Source of the DNA: Reyranella humidisoli
GTDB lineage: Bacteria; Pseudomonadota; Alphaproteobacteria; Reyranellales; Reyranellaceae
Assembly (NCBI RefSeq): GCF_019039055.1
Contig: NZ_JAHOPB010000001.1
Location: 3,735,987 to 3,799,986, forward strand
Direction of reading: 5' to 3'
DNA length: 64,000 nucleotides
Below, piece by piece: positions 25,112 through 34,088 of the stretch; position 1 is the first letter of the stretch, and every line of letters starts with the position of its first letter. The notes beneath the pieces are model-generated. The model was not told where the DNA came from, searched no databases, and worked only from the letters and a program-made list of their open reading frames with translations. Made by a program: the position numbers and the translations under genes.

Positions 25112-26443
25112 CTACGCGACCAGCGGAGGGACAGTGTCTGCCGCCCAGCTCGAGGAGCGGCGGCGACGCACATCGACGTCCTTCCAGTAGGCTTCCCAAC
25201 CTTCCGTAGGTCCCATCCCGTCGATCGCGACGGGACCGCGGATCGTGGCGGCGCGCTGGCAGTCCAGCCACATGATCGGCCGCTCGCCGTTGCCGACCTG
25301 GCCGATGGCCGACAGCAGCATGCGGCGGTAGGCGACGATCGCCTTGTCTGTCGTACCGAGATGCTCGCGCGTGCGGTCCTGGATGCGGCCCTGGCTCTCG
25401 ACCGCCCACTGGTCGTGTACGTTGATGTCGAAGCCCATGCCGGTGAAGGTCTGGTTCTTCTGTTCGGCGACGCTGTAGCCGTAATCGTTGTGACGGCCGA
25501 TCAGCGGGCGATAGTCGGGAAGCTGGTAGAGCTTCAGCCGCTGCTCGCGCATCGCGGCATGGTCGACCGGCTTACCGAAGCTGGTGAAGATCGCGTACCA
25601 GTAGCAGCTCGTATCGTCGATCGGCACATGCCACTGCGTGATCGTCATCTCCGCGCTCATCGGGATCACGAAGGCGTAGGGGAAGACGAGGTTGGTGACG
25701 CGCACATGCGTGTGCTGCTCGTTCAGCTTGCGCAGCGCGAAGAGGCGCAGGCCGTAGTCGGTCGCCTCGACATCGAGCTTGGGCCGGGGGAAGTCGCGCA
25801 GCAGGCGGGTCATCGGGATTTCGGAATCGGCGGAGGCGGAACGGAACTGCTTGCCGTAGGCCGCGCCAGTATCCTCGTCCTCGTAGAAGCGATGCAGGTA
25901 GGAGGCGTGCGCCGGGTCGATGCCGACCTCCAGCGCCTGCAGCCAGTTGCACTCGATCAGTCCCTTGAAGGCAAAGGCGTGCGTACCGGGCGCGAGAAAG
26001 CAGTCGAAGTCGGGGAAGGCGGGCGCTTCGCCTTCACCGAGATAGGCGAAGACGATGCCGTTCTTCACCACGACCGGATAGCTGCGCTGGCGGACGCGCT
26101 GGCAGAGCACGCTGCCCTCGGGTTCGGCGGGCGTCTCCAGGCACTTGCCGTCGACGTCGAACAGCCAACCATGGAACAGGCAGCGAAGGCCGCCATCCTC
26201 GAGGCGGCCGAAGGCGAGATCGGCGCCGCGGTGCGGGCAGTCGCGGTCGAGCAGGCCGTGCCGGCCGCGCTCGTCGCGGAACAGCACGAAATCCTGCCCC
26301 AGCACGCGCACCGCCTTGGCTGGCCGTTCGGCGGGAAGCTCGTCGGCGAGGGCCACGGGATGCCAGTAATGGCGCATCAACGCGCCGCACCGGGTGCCCG
26401 GACCGACGCGGGTCATCAGCTCGTTCTGCTCGGGGCTCATCAT
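25112..26443 (-). CDS. Rieske aromatic-ring oxygenase, alpha-type subunit
   Basis: A 443-residue Rieske non-haem iron oxygenase. The [2Fe-2S] ligands are Cys69/His71 (CPHRGADLAFG) and Cys88/His91 (CLFHGW). The mononuclear iron site is in GIDPAHASYLHRF (two His, Asp-Pro context). The long C-terminal half resembles the LigX/phthalate-oxygenase-like single-component branch. It needs a separate reductase, which is not nearby. The start is uncertain: ATG 26443 or 26440, or a TTG at 26461 that has AGGGGCG upstream and would add six residues. It lies between an APH-like kinase and the glutamine synthetase-like gene in one operon. Confidence 0.88.
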   Translation of the reverse strand: MMSPEQNELMTRVGPGTRCGALMRHYWHPVALADELPAERPAKAVRVLGQDFVLFRDERGRHGLLDRDCPHRGADLAFGRLEDGGLRCLFHGWLFDVDGKCLETPAEPEGSVLCQRVRQRSYPVVVKNGIVFAYLGEGEAPAFPDFDCFLAPGTHAFAFKGLIECNWLQALEVGIDPAHASYLHRFYEDEDTGAAYGKQFRSASADSEIPMTRLLRDFPRPKLDVEATDYGLRLFALRKLNEQHTHVRVTNLVFPYAFVIPMSAEMTITQWHVPIDDTSCYWYAIFTSFGKPVDHAAMREQRLKLYQLPDYRPLIGRHNDYGYSVAEQKNQTFTGMGFDINVHDQWAVESQGRIQDRTREHLGTTDKAIVAYRRMLLSAIGQVGNGERPIMWLDCQRAATIRGPVAIDGMGPTEGWEAYWKDVDVRRRRSSSWAADTVPPLVA

Positions 26444-26474
26444 GCGGAAAGTTTCGCGCAAACGCCCCTGCGTG

Positions 26475-27545
26475 TCACGATACCAGTGCGCGGCAGTCGA
26501 GATCGTCGGCAGCCAGGTGAATGCGCTCCAGATGGTTCCACCAGATCACCGGCGGGATCCCGGCGGACTGCATCCAGATCGGGCGGGTCGTCAGCCACAG
26601 AACGGCCAGTCGATAGTCGTCCTGCAGCGACGACCGGTCATAGCCCGTCACGCCAAGTTTGGTCAGTTTGGCATGGAAACAATCGAGCAGATGGCCTTCC
26701 GCACGCTGGCGCAGGTCCGGATACCAGTGCATCGCCATCATGTAGGCGAGATCCTCGGCGCCGGAAGCCGGCCGCCAGGCATCCCAGTCGAACAGCCTGG
26801 CCGTGTCCGATGAACCGTCGCGCGGCAGGAAGCAGTTCCAGGTATGGGAATCGCCCTGTACGAGGGTCAGGTTGCGCCGCGTACGATAGCGCTGGAGTAC
26901 GCGAGGCGCCTGGTCGAACAGTCGCTCGTAGAATGCGCGCCGTTGCGCCGACAGGCGGTCGCCCAGCATGTCCGCGAACTTTGCATAGGACGCTGCGAGA
27001 TCCTTCAGCCAGTCCCGGACGGCCTTCGGCTCGGGCCAGGTGCCGATCGTCACGCCCAGTCGCGGATCGTCCCACCACGCGGCCTGGAATCTTGCATGCG
27101 TCCGAACGATCGCCTCGCTTTGCGCGATCGTCGGCGGTACCGGCCATTGCGTCGCAACCAGGTGCGAGTCGGTCAGGTCCTCCAGCAGTAGGTGCCATGC
27201 GCCGCTTGCTGCATCGTGGTGCGCCTCGAAGCAGCGGAGCAGGAGGCCATCCGGCGTTGCAGGGGCGACGGTGGTATAAAAAGCGACTTCCTTTCGGCCG
27301 CTTTCCCAGTTTGCCCCGGGACGATTCGGCAGGTCGGTCTTGAAGATGAGCGACGTCGGCGCATCCGGGGAGGCGCCTTCGTAGGTGAGCCGCAGCCGCT
27401 GGACGAGGGACAGTATTGTCGGGAACGTCCTGTCGACCGAGACGGCGGAGACGCGGCCGCTGCCCAGCGCGCCATTCCGGTGAAGCACGTCGGTAAGGTG
27501 TTCTGCGCTGGCGGCCGAGGGCGGAAGGGGCGTCATGTCCTCCAT
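26475..27545 (-). CDS. APH-like phosphotransferase
   Basis: A 356-residue protein with the aminoglycoside-phosphotransferase/EcKinase-like fold. The catalytic loop reads LVQGDSHTWNCFL (Asp plus His and Asn), the magnesium motif is LFDWDAW, and the N-lobe strand SLIFKTDLP provides the ATP lysine. Members phosphorylate hydroxyls on small molecules. Start 27545 (MEDMTPLPP) is one choice. ATG 27536 has GGAGG only 2 bases upstream, so neither is decisive. It heads the operon kinase-Rieske-ligase-cutA. In such a setting it probably phosphorylates the operon's substrate, not an antibiotic. Divergent from the alpha/beta hydrolase, 35 bases apart. Confidence 0.8.
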   Translation of the reverse strand: MEDMTPLPPSAASAEHLTDVLHRNGALGSGRVSAVSVDRTFPTILSLVQRLRLTYEGASPDAPTSLIFKTDLPNRPGANWESGRKEVAFYTTVAPATPDGLLLRCFEAHHDAASGAWHLLLEDLTDSHLVATQWPVPPTIAQSEAIVRTHARFQAAWWDDPRLGVTIGTWPEPKAVRDWLKDLAASYAKFADMLGDRLSAQRRAFYERLFDQAPRVLQRYRTRRNLTLVQGDSHTWNCFLPRDGSSDTARLFDWDAWRPASGAEDLAYMMAMHWYPDLRQRAEGHLLDCFHAKLTKLGVTGYDRSSLQDDYRLAVLWLTTRPIWMQSAGIPPVIWWNHLERIHLAADDLDCRALVS

Positions 27546-27580
27546 TGTGCCGAAGCGACCGCAGCCGGTAAATTGACCGG

Positions 27581-28465
27581 ATGAATACCTTGAATGGCAT
27601 GCCCGGTCCCACCTCGCGGGTCTTCTTCTCACAGCGTCTGCGTTTGCATTATGTCGACTGGGGCAACCCGGAAGCGCCGCCGCTTCTCCTCGTTCACGGC
27701 GGGCGCGATCACTGCCGGAACTGGGACTGGGTGGCGCAGGCGTTGCGCAAGGACTGGCACGTGATCTGCCCCGATCTCCGCGGGCATGGCGACAGCCAGT
27801 GGTCGCCGGACGGCAATTACTCGATGGCGGCCTACATCTACGACCTGGCGCAGCTCATCCACCAGCAGAACCTGGCGCCGGTGACGATCGTGGCGCATTC
27901 GCTGGGCGGCAACATCTGCCTGCGCTACACTGGCATCCATCCCGACAAGGTGCGCAAGCTGGTGGCGATCGAAGGCCTCGGGCCGTCGCCCAAGGTGATT
28001 GCCGAGCGCGGCAACAAGCCGATGAGCGAACGCATGACCGAGTGGATCGACGAGCAGCGGAAGCTGTCGGCCCGGGGGCCGCGCAAATACCCGACGATCG
28101 AGGACGCCTTCAAGCGCATGCAGGAGGAGAACAAGCATCTCTCAGCCGCGCAGGCCCGCCACCTGACCGAGCAGGGCGTCAACCAGAACGAGGACGGCAC
28201 CTACAGCTGGAAGTTCGACAACTATGTGCGTGTCAACCAGCCGTACGACATGAGCTACGAGGCGATCGAGGAGCTGTGGTCGCGGATCACTTGCCCGACC
28301 TTGCTGGTCTACGGCAAGGAAAGCTGGGCCTCCAATCCGGAGAAGGACGGCCGCATCAAGCATTTCAAGACCGCCCAGGTCGTGGAGTTCGAGCGCGCCG
28401 GCCACTGGGTCCAGCACGACCGGCTCGATGATTTCGTGGCCACCACGCGGGAGTTCATCAAATGA
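27581..28465 (+). CDS. Alpha/beta-hydrolase
   Basis: A 294-residue alpha/beta-hydrolase-fold enzyme. The oxyanion region is LLVHGGRDHCRNWDWV, the nucleophile elbow is VAHSLGGNIC (Ser), the strand VICPDLRGHGDSQWS precedes it, and the catalytic His lies in AGHWVQHD near the C-terminus. It probably hydrolyses an ester, lactone or epoxide. The stop overlaps the start of the following alcohol dehydrogenase (ATGA), so the two enzymes are made together and should act on one pathway. A second ATG at 27599 is possible. Confidence 0.88.
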   Translation: MNTLNGMPGPTSRVFFSQRLRLHYVDWGNPEAPPLLLVHGGRDHCRNWDWVAQALRKDWHVICPDLRGHGDSQWSPDGNYSMAAYIYDLAQLIHQQNLAPVTIVAHSLGGNICLRYTGIHPDKVRKLVAIEGLGPSPKVIAERGNKPMSERMTEWIDEQRKLSARGPRKYPTIEDAFKRMQEENKHLSAAQARHLTEQGVNQNEDGTYSWKFDNYVRVNQPYDMSYEAIEELWSRITCPTLLVYGKESWASNPEKDGRIKHFKTAQVVEFERAGHWVQHDRLDDFVATTREFIK

Positions 28466-29481
28466 GGGCGGCGGTCCTGCGCGGCGGTGACATCGTCGTG
28501 GCCGAGGTCCCGGCGCCGGTGCCGGCGGCGGGGCAGGTGCTGGTCAGGACGTTGTGCTGCGGCATCTGCGGCTCCGACCTGCACTATGCCAAGCATGCGC
28601 CGCACATGGTCGAGATGTCCAAGCGCATTCCCGGCCGCGTGCCGCTCGACCTCTCGCGCGACGTGGTGTTCGGCCACGAGTTCTGCGGCGAGGTGTTGGA
28701 TTACGGTCCCGGCACCGAGCGCAAGCTGAAGCCGGGCACGCTGGTCTGCTCGATGCCGGTGATCCCGCAGGCCGACGGCCACCGCACGGTCGGCTACTCG
28801 AACGACTTCCCCGGCGGCTATGGCGAGCAGATGGTGCTGGCGGCGCCTCTGCTGCTCGAAGTGCCGAACGGCCTGTCGGCCGACCATGCCGCGCTCACCG
28901 AGCCGCTCGCGGTCGGTATCCATGCGGTCGAGAAGGCGGCGCTGCAGGACAACGATGCGCCGCTGGTCGTCGGCTGCGGGCCGGTAGGCCTGGCCGCCAT
29001 CGTCGGGCTGCGGCTGAAGGGCATCCATCCGATCATCGCGGCGGATTTCTCTCCCAAGCGGCGCGAGCTGGCCGCCAGGATGGGCGCCGACATCGTGATC
29101 GATCCCAAGGTCGAATCGCCGTACGCGAAACTGGCGCCGGGCAAGCGCGCCGTGATCTTCGAATGCGTCGGCGTGCCGGGCCTGCTGCAGCAGGTTTTCG
29201 AGGCGGCGCCGCGAGATGCCCGCATCGTCGTGGCTGGCGTCTGCATGGAACCTGACCGCATCGAGCCGCTGTTCGGCATCGTGAAGGAACTCTCGATCCA
29301 GTTCGTGCTGGGGTACACGCCGGACGAGTTCGCGCGCTGCCTTCGCCTGCTGGCCGAGGGACAGGTCGAAGCCGATGCGCTGATCACCGGCAAGGTCGGC
29401 CTCGCCGAGGTGAAGGGCGCCTTCGAGGAACTGGGCAATCCCGAGCGCCACACCAAGATTCTCGTGGAGCCCTGGCGCTGA
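28462..29481 (+). CDS. Zinc-type medium-chain alcohol dehydrogenase
   Basis: A 339-residue MDR-superfamily dehydrogenase. Catalytic zinc ligands are Cys in CCGICGSDLHY and the His-Glu of FGHEFCGEV. The nucleotide-binding stretch is VVGCGPVGLAAIVGLRLKG. The four-cysteine structural zinc lobe is not obvious. It resembles threonine/sorbitol dehydrogenase-like enzymes that oxidise secondary alcohols with NAD(P). Coupled by 4-base overlap to the hydrolase gene, it may oxidise the alcohol released there. A GST gene follows after 40 bases. Confidence 0.88.
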   Translation: MRAAVLRGGDIVVAEVPAPVPAAGQVLVRTLCCGICGSDLHYAKHAPHMVEMSKRIPGRVPLDLSRDVVFGHEFCGEVLDYGPGTERKLKPGTLVCSMPVIPQADGHRTVGYSNDFPGGYGEQMVLAAPLLLEVPNGLSADHAALTEPLAVGIHAVEKAALQDNDAPLVVGCGPVGLAAIVGLRLKGIHPIIAADFSPKRRELAARMGADIVIDPKVESPYAKLAPGKRAVIFECVGVPGLLQQVFEAAPRDARIVVAGVCMEPDRIEPLFGIVKELSIQFVLGYTPDEFARCLRLLAEGQVEADALITGKVGLAEVKGAFEELGNPERHTKILVEPWR

Positions 29482-29521
29482 CTTTGATAGCGCTTCGGGG
29501 CATCGAGGGAGGAAAAGCAAA

Positions 29522-30136
29522 GTGAAATTCTATAATTCGGTCGGCCCCAACCCGCACATGGTCCGGATGTTCATGGCCGAGAAGGGCTTCGACGTGCCGA
29601 GGGTCGAGGTCGATCTGCGCGGTGGCGAGAACCGGCGCGAGCCCTTTCTCAAGATCAATCCGGCCGGCCAGTGTCCTGCTCTCGAACTCGACGACGGCAC
29701 GGTGCTGGCCGAGATCACCGCGATCTGCGAGTACATCGACGAGATCAAGAAGGACACGCCCTCGCTGATCGGCGACACGCCGGAAGAGCGCGCGGCGACG
29801 CGCATGTGGGTCCGCCGCATCGATCTCAACATCCTCGAGCCCGCGGCCAACGGTTTCCGCTTCTCGCAGGGGCTGAAGATGTTCCAGGACCGCCTGCATT
29901 GCATTCCCGAGGCGGCGGATGGGCTGAAGGAGAGCGCGCGCAAGAAGCTCGTCTGGCTCGACGGGCAGATGGGATCGAAGCCGTTCGTTACGGGCGACAA
30001 GCTCACGATGGCCGACATCCTGCTGTACACCTTCCTGGAATTCCTGGGGAAGGTCGGCCAGCCGCTCGATCCCGCGAACAAGAACCTGACGGCCTGGATG
30101 GGCCGCATGAAGGCCCGGCCGAGCGCCACGGCCTGA
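29522..30136 (+). CDS. Glutathione S-transferase-like protein
   Basis: A 204-residue GST with the N-terminal thioredoxin-like domain (KFYNSVGPNPHMVRMFMAEK, then the cis-Pro INPAGQCPALELDDG and the glutathione motif EITAICEYID) and an all-alpha C-terminal domain (GDKLTMADILLYTFLEFLG). It conjugates or reduces electrophiles with glutathione. GTG 29522 is chosen because GAGGGAGGAAAAG precedes it. It follows the hydrolase/dehydrogenase pair and precedes an ABC system, and may belong to either transcript. Confidence 0.88.
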   Translation: MKFYNSVGPNPHMVRMFMAEKGFDVPRVEVDLRGGENRREPFLKINPAGQCPALELDDGTVLAEITAICEYIDEIKKDTPSLIGDTPEERAATRMWVRRIDLNILEPAANGFRFSQGLKMFQDRLHCIPEAADGLKESARKKLVWLDGQMGSKPFVTGDKLTMADILLYTFLEFLGKVGQPLDPANKNLTAWMGRMKARPSATA

Positions 30137-30159
30137 ACCCGGCACGCAGGAACCCGACC

Positions 30160-31323
30160 ATGCGCCGACTGATCGCCCTCCTGTTCGTCCTCTTCGTCCT
30201 GCCGGTCGCGGCCGTGCATGCGCAGGGCGATCCGTCGGGGGTGAAGGGGCTGTTCCTGCTCACCGACTATCCCTCGCAGACCGTGCGCGCGGGCGAGGTC
30301 ACGACCATCCGTGTGAAGGTGAACAATGCCGGTCAGATGCCCGAGCCCCTGGCTCTGGCGCTGGCCGGTGTTCCCGCCGGCTGGAAGATCGACCTGCTGG
30401 GCGGCGGCCAACCGGTCGGCGCCGTGATGGCGGGCGTCAACCAGGACGTCACGGTGCAGCTCCGCGTCGAGGTGCCGAAGGATGCCCCGACCGGCTCGCA
30501 GACGGTCACGCTGACGGCGAAGGGGCCGATGCAGCAGGCCAGCCTGCCGATCACGCTCACCGTCGGCACCGAGGCGCCTGCCAGGCTCAGCCTGAAATCG
30601 CGCCTGCCATCGCTTCGTGGCACGCCGCGCTCGGCCTTCGAGTACACGCTCACGGTGGGCAATGATTCGGGCAAGGACCTGACCGTGGCGCTGGCCGCGC
30701 AGGCGCCGGCCAACTTCCAGAGCGTCTTCACGGAAGGCTTCGGCTCGAACGAGATCAGCTCGATCCCCATCGAGGCCGGGCAGACCAAGGACATCAAGCT
30801 CAAGGTGACGCCGCCGCGCGACGTGAAGGCCGGCGACTATCCCGTGTTGGTGAAGGTCGCCGCCGAAGGCGCCACCGCGGAGATGCGCGTCACCCTGCAG
30901 CTGAGCGGACAGGGCAAATTGGTTCTCTCGGCCAAGGACGGTCGCCTGAGCGGCGAGGCCGAAATCGGCAAGACCTCGACCTACACGCTGGTGCTGAACA
31001 ACGACGGCACTGCGCCGGTCGACGAGGTCGAGCTGTCGGGAACCGTGCCGGCCAACTGGAAGATCGAGTTCAATCCCAGGTCGCTCGCCGCCATCGCGCC
31101 GGGCGACAAGAAGGAAGTCCAGGTGCTGGTGACGCCGGCCGACAAGGCGGTGGCCGGCGACTACATGGCGTCCTTCCGCGCCGCCGCACGCGGCGAGCAG
31201 GCGTCCGCCGATTTCCGTATCAGCGTCACCACCTCGACCCTGTGGGGCATCGCGGGCATCGGCATCATCGCCGTGGCGCTGCTGGTCCTGCTGGGCGCGG
31301 TCGCCCGTTTCGGCCGCCGCTAG
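30160..31323 (+). CDS. NEW3-domain membrane-anchored exported protein
   Basis: A 387-residue protein with a signal peptide (RRLIALLFVLFVLPVAAVHA), three Ig-like NEW3-type repeats each closing with a similar strand (PKDAPTGSQTVTLTA, PRDVKAGDYPVLVKV, PADKAVAGDYMASFRA), and a C-terminal membrane helix (LWGIAGIGIIAVALLVLLG) followed by arginines. So the three domains face the periplasm. COG1470/NEW3 proteins often sit beside ABC-2 exporters, as here: the ATPase starts 9 bases downstream. It may hand a substrate to the transporter or hold a partner. Exact role unknown. Confidence 0.8.
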   Translation: MRRLIALLFVLFVLPVAAVHAQGDPSGVKGLFLLTDYPSQTVRAGEVTTIRVKVNNAGQMPEPLALALAGVPAGWKIDLLGGGQPVGAVMAGVNQDVTVQLRVEVPKDAPTGSQTVTLTAKGPMQQASLPITLTVGTEAPARLSLKSRLPSLRGTPRSAFEYTLTVGNDSGKDLTVALAAQAPANFQSVFTEGFGSNEISSIPIEAGQTKDIKLKVTPPRDVKAGDYPVLVKVAAEGATAEMRVTLQLSGQGKLVLSAKDGRLSGEAEIGKTSTYTLVLNNDGTAPVDEVELSGTVPANWKIEFNPRSLAAIAPGDKKEVQVLVTPADKAVAGDYMASFRAAARGEQASADFRISVTTSTLWGIAGIGIIAVALLVLLGAVARFGRR

Positions 31324-31332
31324 CAGCAGCCG

Positions 31333-32286
31333 ATGGCCGATACCGTCATCGAGGCGCGCGGGCTGACCAAGCTCTACGGCAGCCATCGTGCCGTGGATGC
31401 GATCGACTTCACCATCCGGCGCGGCGAGATCTTCGGCCTGCTTGGACCCAACGGCGCCGGCAAGACGACCACCATCCTGATGATGCTCGGCCTCACCGAC
31501 ACCAGCGGCGGCTCCGTGGACGTGCTGGGCTTCGATCCGGTGCGCCAGCCGCTCGAGGTCAAGCGCCGGGTCGGCTACCTGCCCGATGCGGTCGGCTTCT
31601 ACGATCACCTGACGGCGCGCGAGAACCTGCGCTACACCTCAAGGCTTCTCGCCATCCCGCGCCGCGAGGCCGAGACGCGCATCGCCGACGCCATGGAGAG
31701 CGTGAAACTGGCCGACGTGCTCGACAAGCGCGTCTCGACCTTCTCGCGCGGCATGAGGCAGCGTCTGGGCATTGCCGAGATCGTGATGAAGAAGGCCGAG
31801 GTCGCCATCCTCGACGAGCCGACGTCGGGCCTCGATCCGCATTCGACCTTCGAGCTGCTGGAGATGATCCGCGGCCTCAAGCGAGCGGGCGTCGCCGTGC
31901 TGCTCTCGTCGCACTTGCTCGACCGCGTGCAGAGCGTCTGTGATCGGGTGGCGCTGTTCAACAAGGGACGGATCGCGCTGATGGGCACGGTGGTCGAACT
32001 GGCCAACCAGGTGCTGGGCGCTGGTCATCCGATCCTGGTCGAGGCCTCGGGTGCCGACATTCCCGGCATCCTGCGCGGTATCGAGGGCGTGCAGACGGTC
32101 ATGCCCGAAGGCCCTGCGGGGGAGAAGGGTGGCGCCTGGCGCGTGGTGGCCAACCGCGACGTGCGGGCGGCTGTGGCCCATCGCATCGTAACCTCGGGTG
32201 GTTCGCTCACCCGGCTCGCCGACCTGCAGCCCAGCCTCGAAGAGGTCTACACGCACTACTTCGAGGAGGCACGCCGTGCCGCCTAG
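31333..32286 (+). CDS. ABC transporter ATP-binding protein
   Basis: A 317-residue ABC ATPase of the CcmA/NosF/DrrA-like exporter class. Walker [11 protein letters not shown], the signature [10 protein letters not shown], Walker [14 protein letters not shown] and the H-loop [10 protein letters not shown] are all intact. The C-terminal 90 residues are the usual accessory domain of this class. It would power the ABC-2 permease encoded after a 162-base gap and work with the NEW3 protein just upstream. The gap behind it is filled with an inverted repeat. Confidence 0.93.
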   Translation: MADTVIEARGLTKLYGSHRAVDAIDFTIRRGEIFGLLGPNGAGKTTTILMMLGLTDTSGGSVDVLGFDPVRQPLEVKRRVGYLPDAVGFYDHLTARENLRYTSRLLAIPRREAETRIADAMESVKLADVLDKRVSTFSRGMRQRLGIAEIVMKKAEVAILDEPTSGLDPHSTFELLEMIRGLKRAGVAVLLSSHLLDRVQSVCDRVALFNKGRIALMGTVVELANQVLGAGHPILVEASGADIPGILRGIEGVQTVMPEGPAGEKGGAWRVVANRDVRAAVAHRIVTSGGSLTRLADLQPSLEEVYTHYFEEARRAA

Positions 32287-32320
32287 TGTCTCGTCGAGCA
32301 GAACAGAATCAAACTCCCAA

Positions 32321-32430
32321 CCTCATGCTGAGGAGCGCTCCGCAGGAGCGCGTCTCGAAGCATGTGCACGAGCACCATGTTTGTCGCCCATCCTTCGAGA
32401 CGGCGCTTCGCGCCTCCTCAGGATGAGGAG
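32321..32430. repeat. Intergenic imperfect inverted repeat (CCTCATGCTGAGG family)
   Basis: The space between the ABC ATPase and permease genes holds a long imperfect hairpin. The left arm starts CCTCATGCTGAGGAGC and continues GGAGCGCGTCTCGAAG (32321-32360). The right arm reads CATCCTTCGAGACG and ends CTCCTCAGGATGAGG (32389-32428). It looks like a palindromic element of the mobile kind common in alphaproteobacterial intergenic space. Here it splits an operon and could tune permease expression. Confidence 0.7.
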
Positions 32431-32448
32431 GTTCGGTTGCAGGACGAC

Positions 32449-33429
32449 ATGAGACGGACAGACCAAGGCGCCGTGCGCCGTAAGGGTTCGCCTTTCACCG
32501 GTCTCGGCCCGGTCTTCATGAAGGAGCTGGCGGATCATCTCAGCAGCGTCCGCATGATGGTGCTGACGTTGTTCGTGCTCGCCTTCGGCGCGTTTCCGGT
32601 GGCCTCGTCGCTACAGACATTGCGGACAGTCGTCGACCCCAACTCCTTCCTGTTCCTGCGCATCTTCACCCTGGAGCCGGAGCAGGTCGGCATCTCCTTC
32701 ATCGCAGCGCTGAACTTCATCATTCCGCTGATGGCCATCGGGCTGGGCTTCGATTCGGTGAACAGCGAGTTCAATCGCCGTACCTTGAGCCGTGTCCTGT
32801 CGCAGCCGATCTATCGCGATGCGCTGCTGCTCGGGAAATTCCTGGCGGGCCTCGCGACCTTCGCCGTGGCGTTGGTGGCGCTGTGGCTGATCGTGGTCGG
32901 CGCGGGCCTGCTGCTGCTCGGCGTACCGCCGCGCGGCGTCGAGGTGGCGCGGGGCCTCGGATTCCTTATCGTGGCCATCGCCTATGGCGGCGTGTGGTTG
33001 GCCATTTCCATGTTCTTCTCTGTCGTCTTCCGCTCGACCGCGACCTCGGCACTCTGCGCGCTTGGCCTGTGGCTGTTCTTCTTCCTGCTGTGGCCGCAGC
33101 TTGCCTCGGCGATCGTCTCTGGCGTGGCGCCCAGCGAGATCAGGAGCCTGGAGGAGTACGCCGCCGTCCAGGATATCGCCATGGGCCTGATGCGCCTGTC
33201 GCCGGGCACCCTGTTCAGCGAGGCGGTGCTCGGCCTGCTGAGCCCGGAAACGCGGACCCTGGGGCCGATGCTGCCGGCGCAGATGCGCGGTGCGATCATG
33301 GGCGCGCCGCTGCCGTTCGACCAGAGCCTGCTCTTGATCTGGCCACAGATCACCGGTCTCATCGCCGGCATGATCGTGGTCTTCGCGGCCGCCTACGTGG
33401 TCTTCCAGCGCGAGGAAGTGCGCGCATGA
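32449..33429 (+). CDS. ABC-2-type permease
   Basis: A 326-residue integral membrane protein with about six helices (MMVLTLFVLAFGAFPVAS, FIIPLMAIGLGF, VALVALWLIVVGAGLLLL, and others) and the ABC-2 trait NSEFNRRTLSRVLSQPIYRD after helix 2, which contacts the ATPase. It forms the pore of the exporter with the preceding ATPase. ATG 32449 has GCAGGA just upstream; an extension to 32362 would run into the repeat and is rejected. The stop overlaps the next start (ATGA). Confidence 0.88.
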   Translation: MRRTDQGAVRRKGSPFTGLGPVFMKELADHLSSVRMMVLTLFVLAFGAFPVASSLQTLRTVVDPNSFLFLRIFTLEPEQVGISFIAALNFIIPLMAIGLGFDSVNSEFNRRTLSRVLSQPIYRDALLLGKFLAGLATFAVALVALWLIVVGAGLLLLGVPPRGVEVARGLGFLIVAIAYGGVWLAISMFFSVVFRSTATSALCALGLWLFFFLLWPQLASAIVSGVAPSEIRSLEEYAAVQDIAMGLMRLSPGTLFSEAVLGLLSPETRTLGPMLPAQMRGAIMGAPLPFDQSLLLIWPQITGLIAGMIVVFAAAYVVFQREEVRA

Positions 33430-34088
33430 AGGACTGGACCGTCGCGGCCGCCTTCAACAATGCGCGCTGGTGCGATGCGGTCTGCCGCGCGCACGGCCCT
33501 GCGGGCCGCATGCTGCCACATATGTGGGTCAATGCCGCGACCGTGCCGCGCTTCTATCCCAATGCCGTCACTCTGGCCGTCGGTGATACGGCGCTGGAGG
33601 AGCAGCGGAGCACCGTCGAGATCCTGCAGAAATCGAACCTGCCCGGCCGCTGGTCGGTGAAGGACAGTTTCAACAAGCTCGACCTGTCGCGCCGCGGCTT
33701 CGAGGTGCTGTTCGAGGCGAACTGGATCCGGAGCGAGATGCCGGGCGAGGGACCGTCCAGCGACATCGTCTGGACCCGCGAGGAGAAGGGCACCGCGGAC
33801 CTGCCGTTCGACGATCCGGCCTTCGCGATGTTCAAGGGGCGCCGCGGCTTCAAGGTCGTGGCGGGCTTCATGCTCTACCGCGCCGAGGACGTCGTCGGCG
33901 TCACGAATGTCGTAGCTGAGACATCCGATGCGGCGGCCGTGTGGCGATCCCTGACCCTGCTTTCCGCCCAGACCTTCCCGCGCCTGCCGCTGGTCGGCTA
34001 CGAGTCCGGCCGGGAGCTCAAGGCGGCGGTGAAAGCCGGCTTCGAGGCCGGCGACAAGCTCAGGGTGTGGGTGACGGCTCGGGACTGA
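33426..34088 (+). CDS. Uncharacterised protein with GNAT-like C-terminus
   Basis: A 220-residue protein that I do not recognise by name. The N-terminal half (FNNARWCDAVCRAHG, MWVNAATVPRFYPNAV) has no clear domain. The C-terminal third, with FKVVAGFMLYRAEDVVGVTN, LPLVGYESGRELKAAVKAGF and LRVWV, has the order and final strand of GNAT acetyltransferases, though the acetyl-CoA loop is degenerate. It overlaps the permease stop by 4 bases, so it is coupled to the ABC exporter and may modify or bind the exported compound. The 3' end overlaps the convergent pseudouridine synthase by 29 bases. Confidence 0.65.
   Translation: MKDWTVAAAFNNARWCDAVCRAHGPAGRMLPHMWVNAATVPRFYPNAVTLAVGDTALEEQRSTVEILQKSNLPGRWSVKDSFNKLDLSRRGFEVLFEANWIRSEMPGEGPSSDIVWTREEKGTADLPFDDPAFAMFKGRRGFKVVAGFMLYRAEDVVGVTNVVAETSDAAAVWRSLTLLSAQTFPRLPLVGYESGRELKAAVKAGFEAGDKLRVWVTARD

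Noticed and set aside
26475..27545. Aminoglycoside-resistance gene
   Set aside because: The APH fold is present, but the catabolic operon context and divergence argue for a metabolic kinase; no resistance claim is supported.
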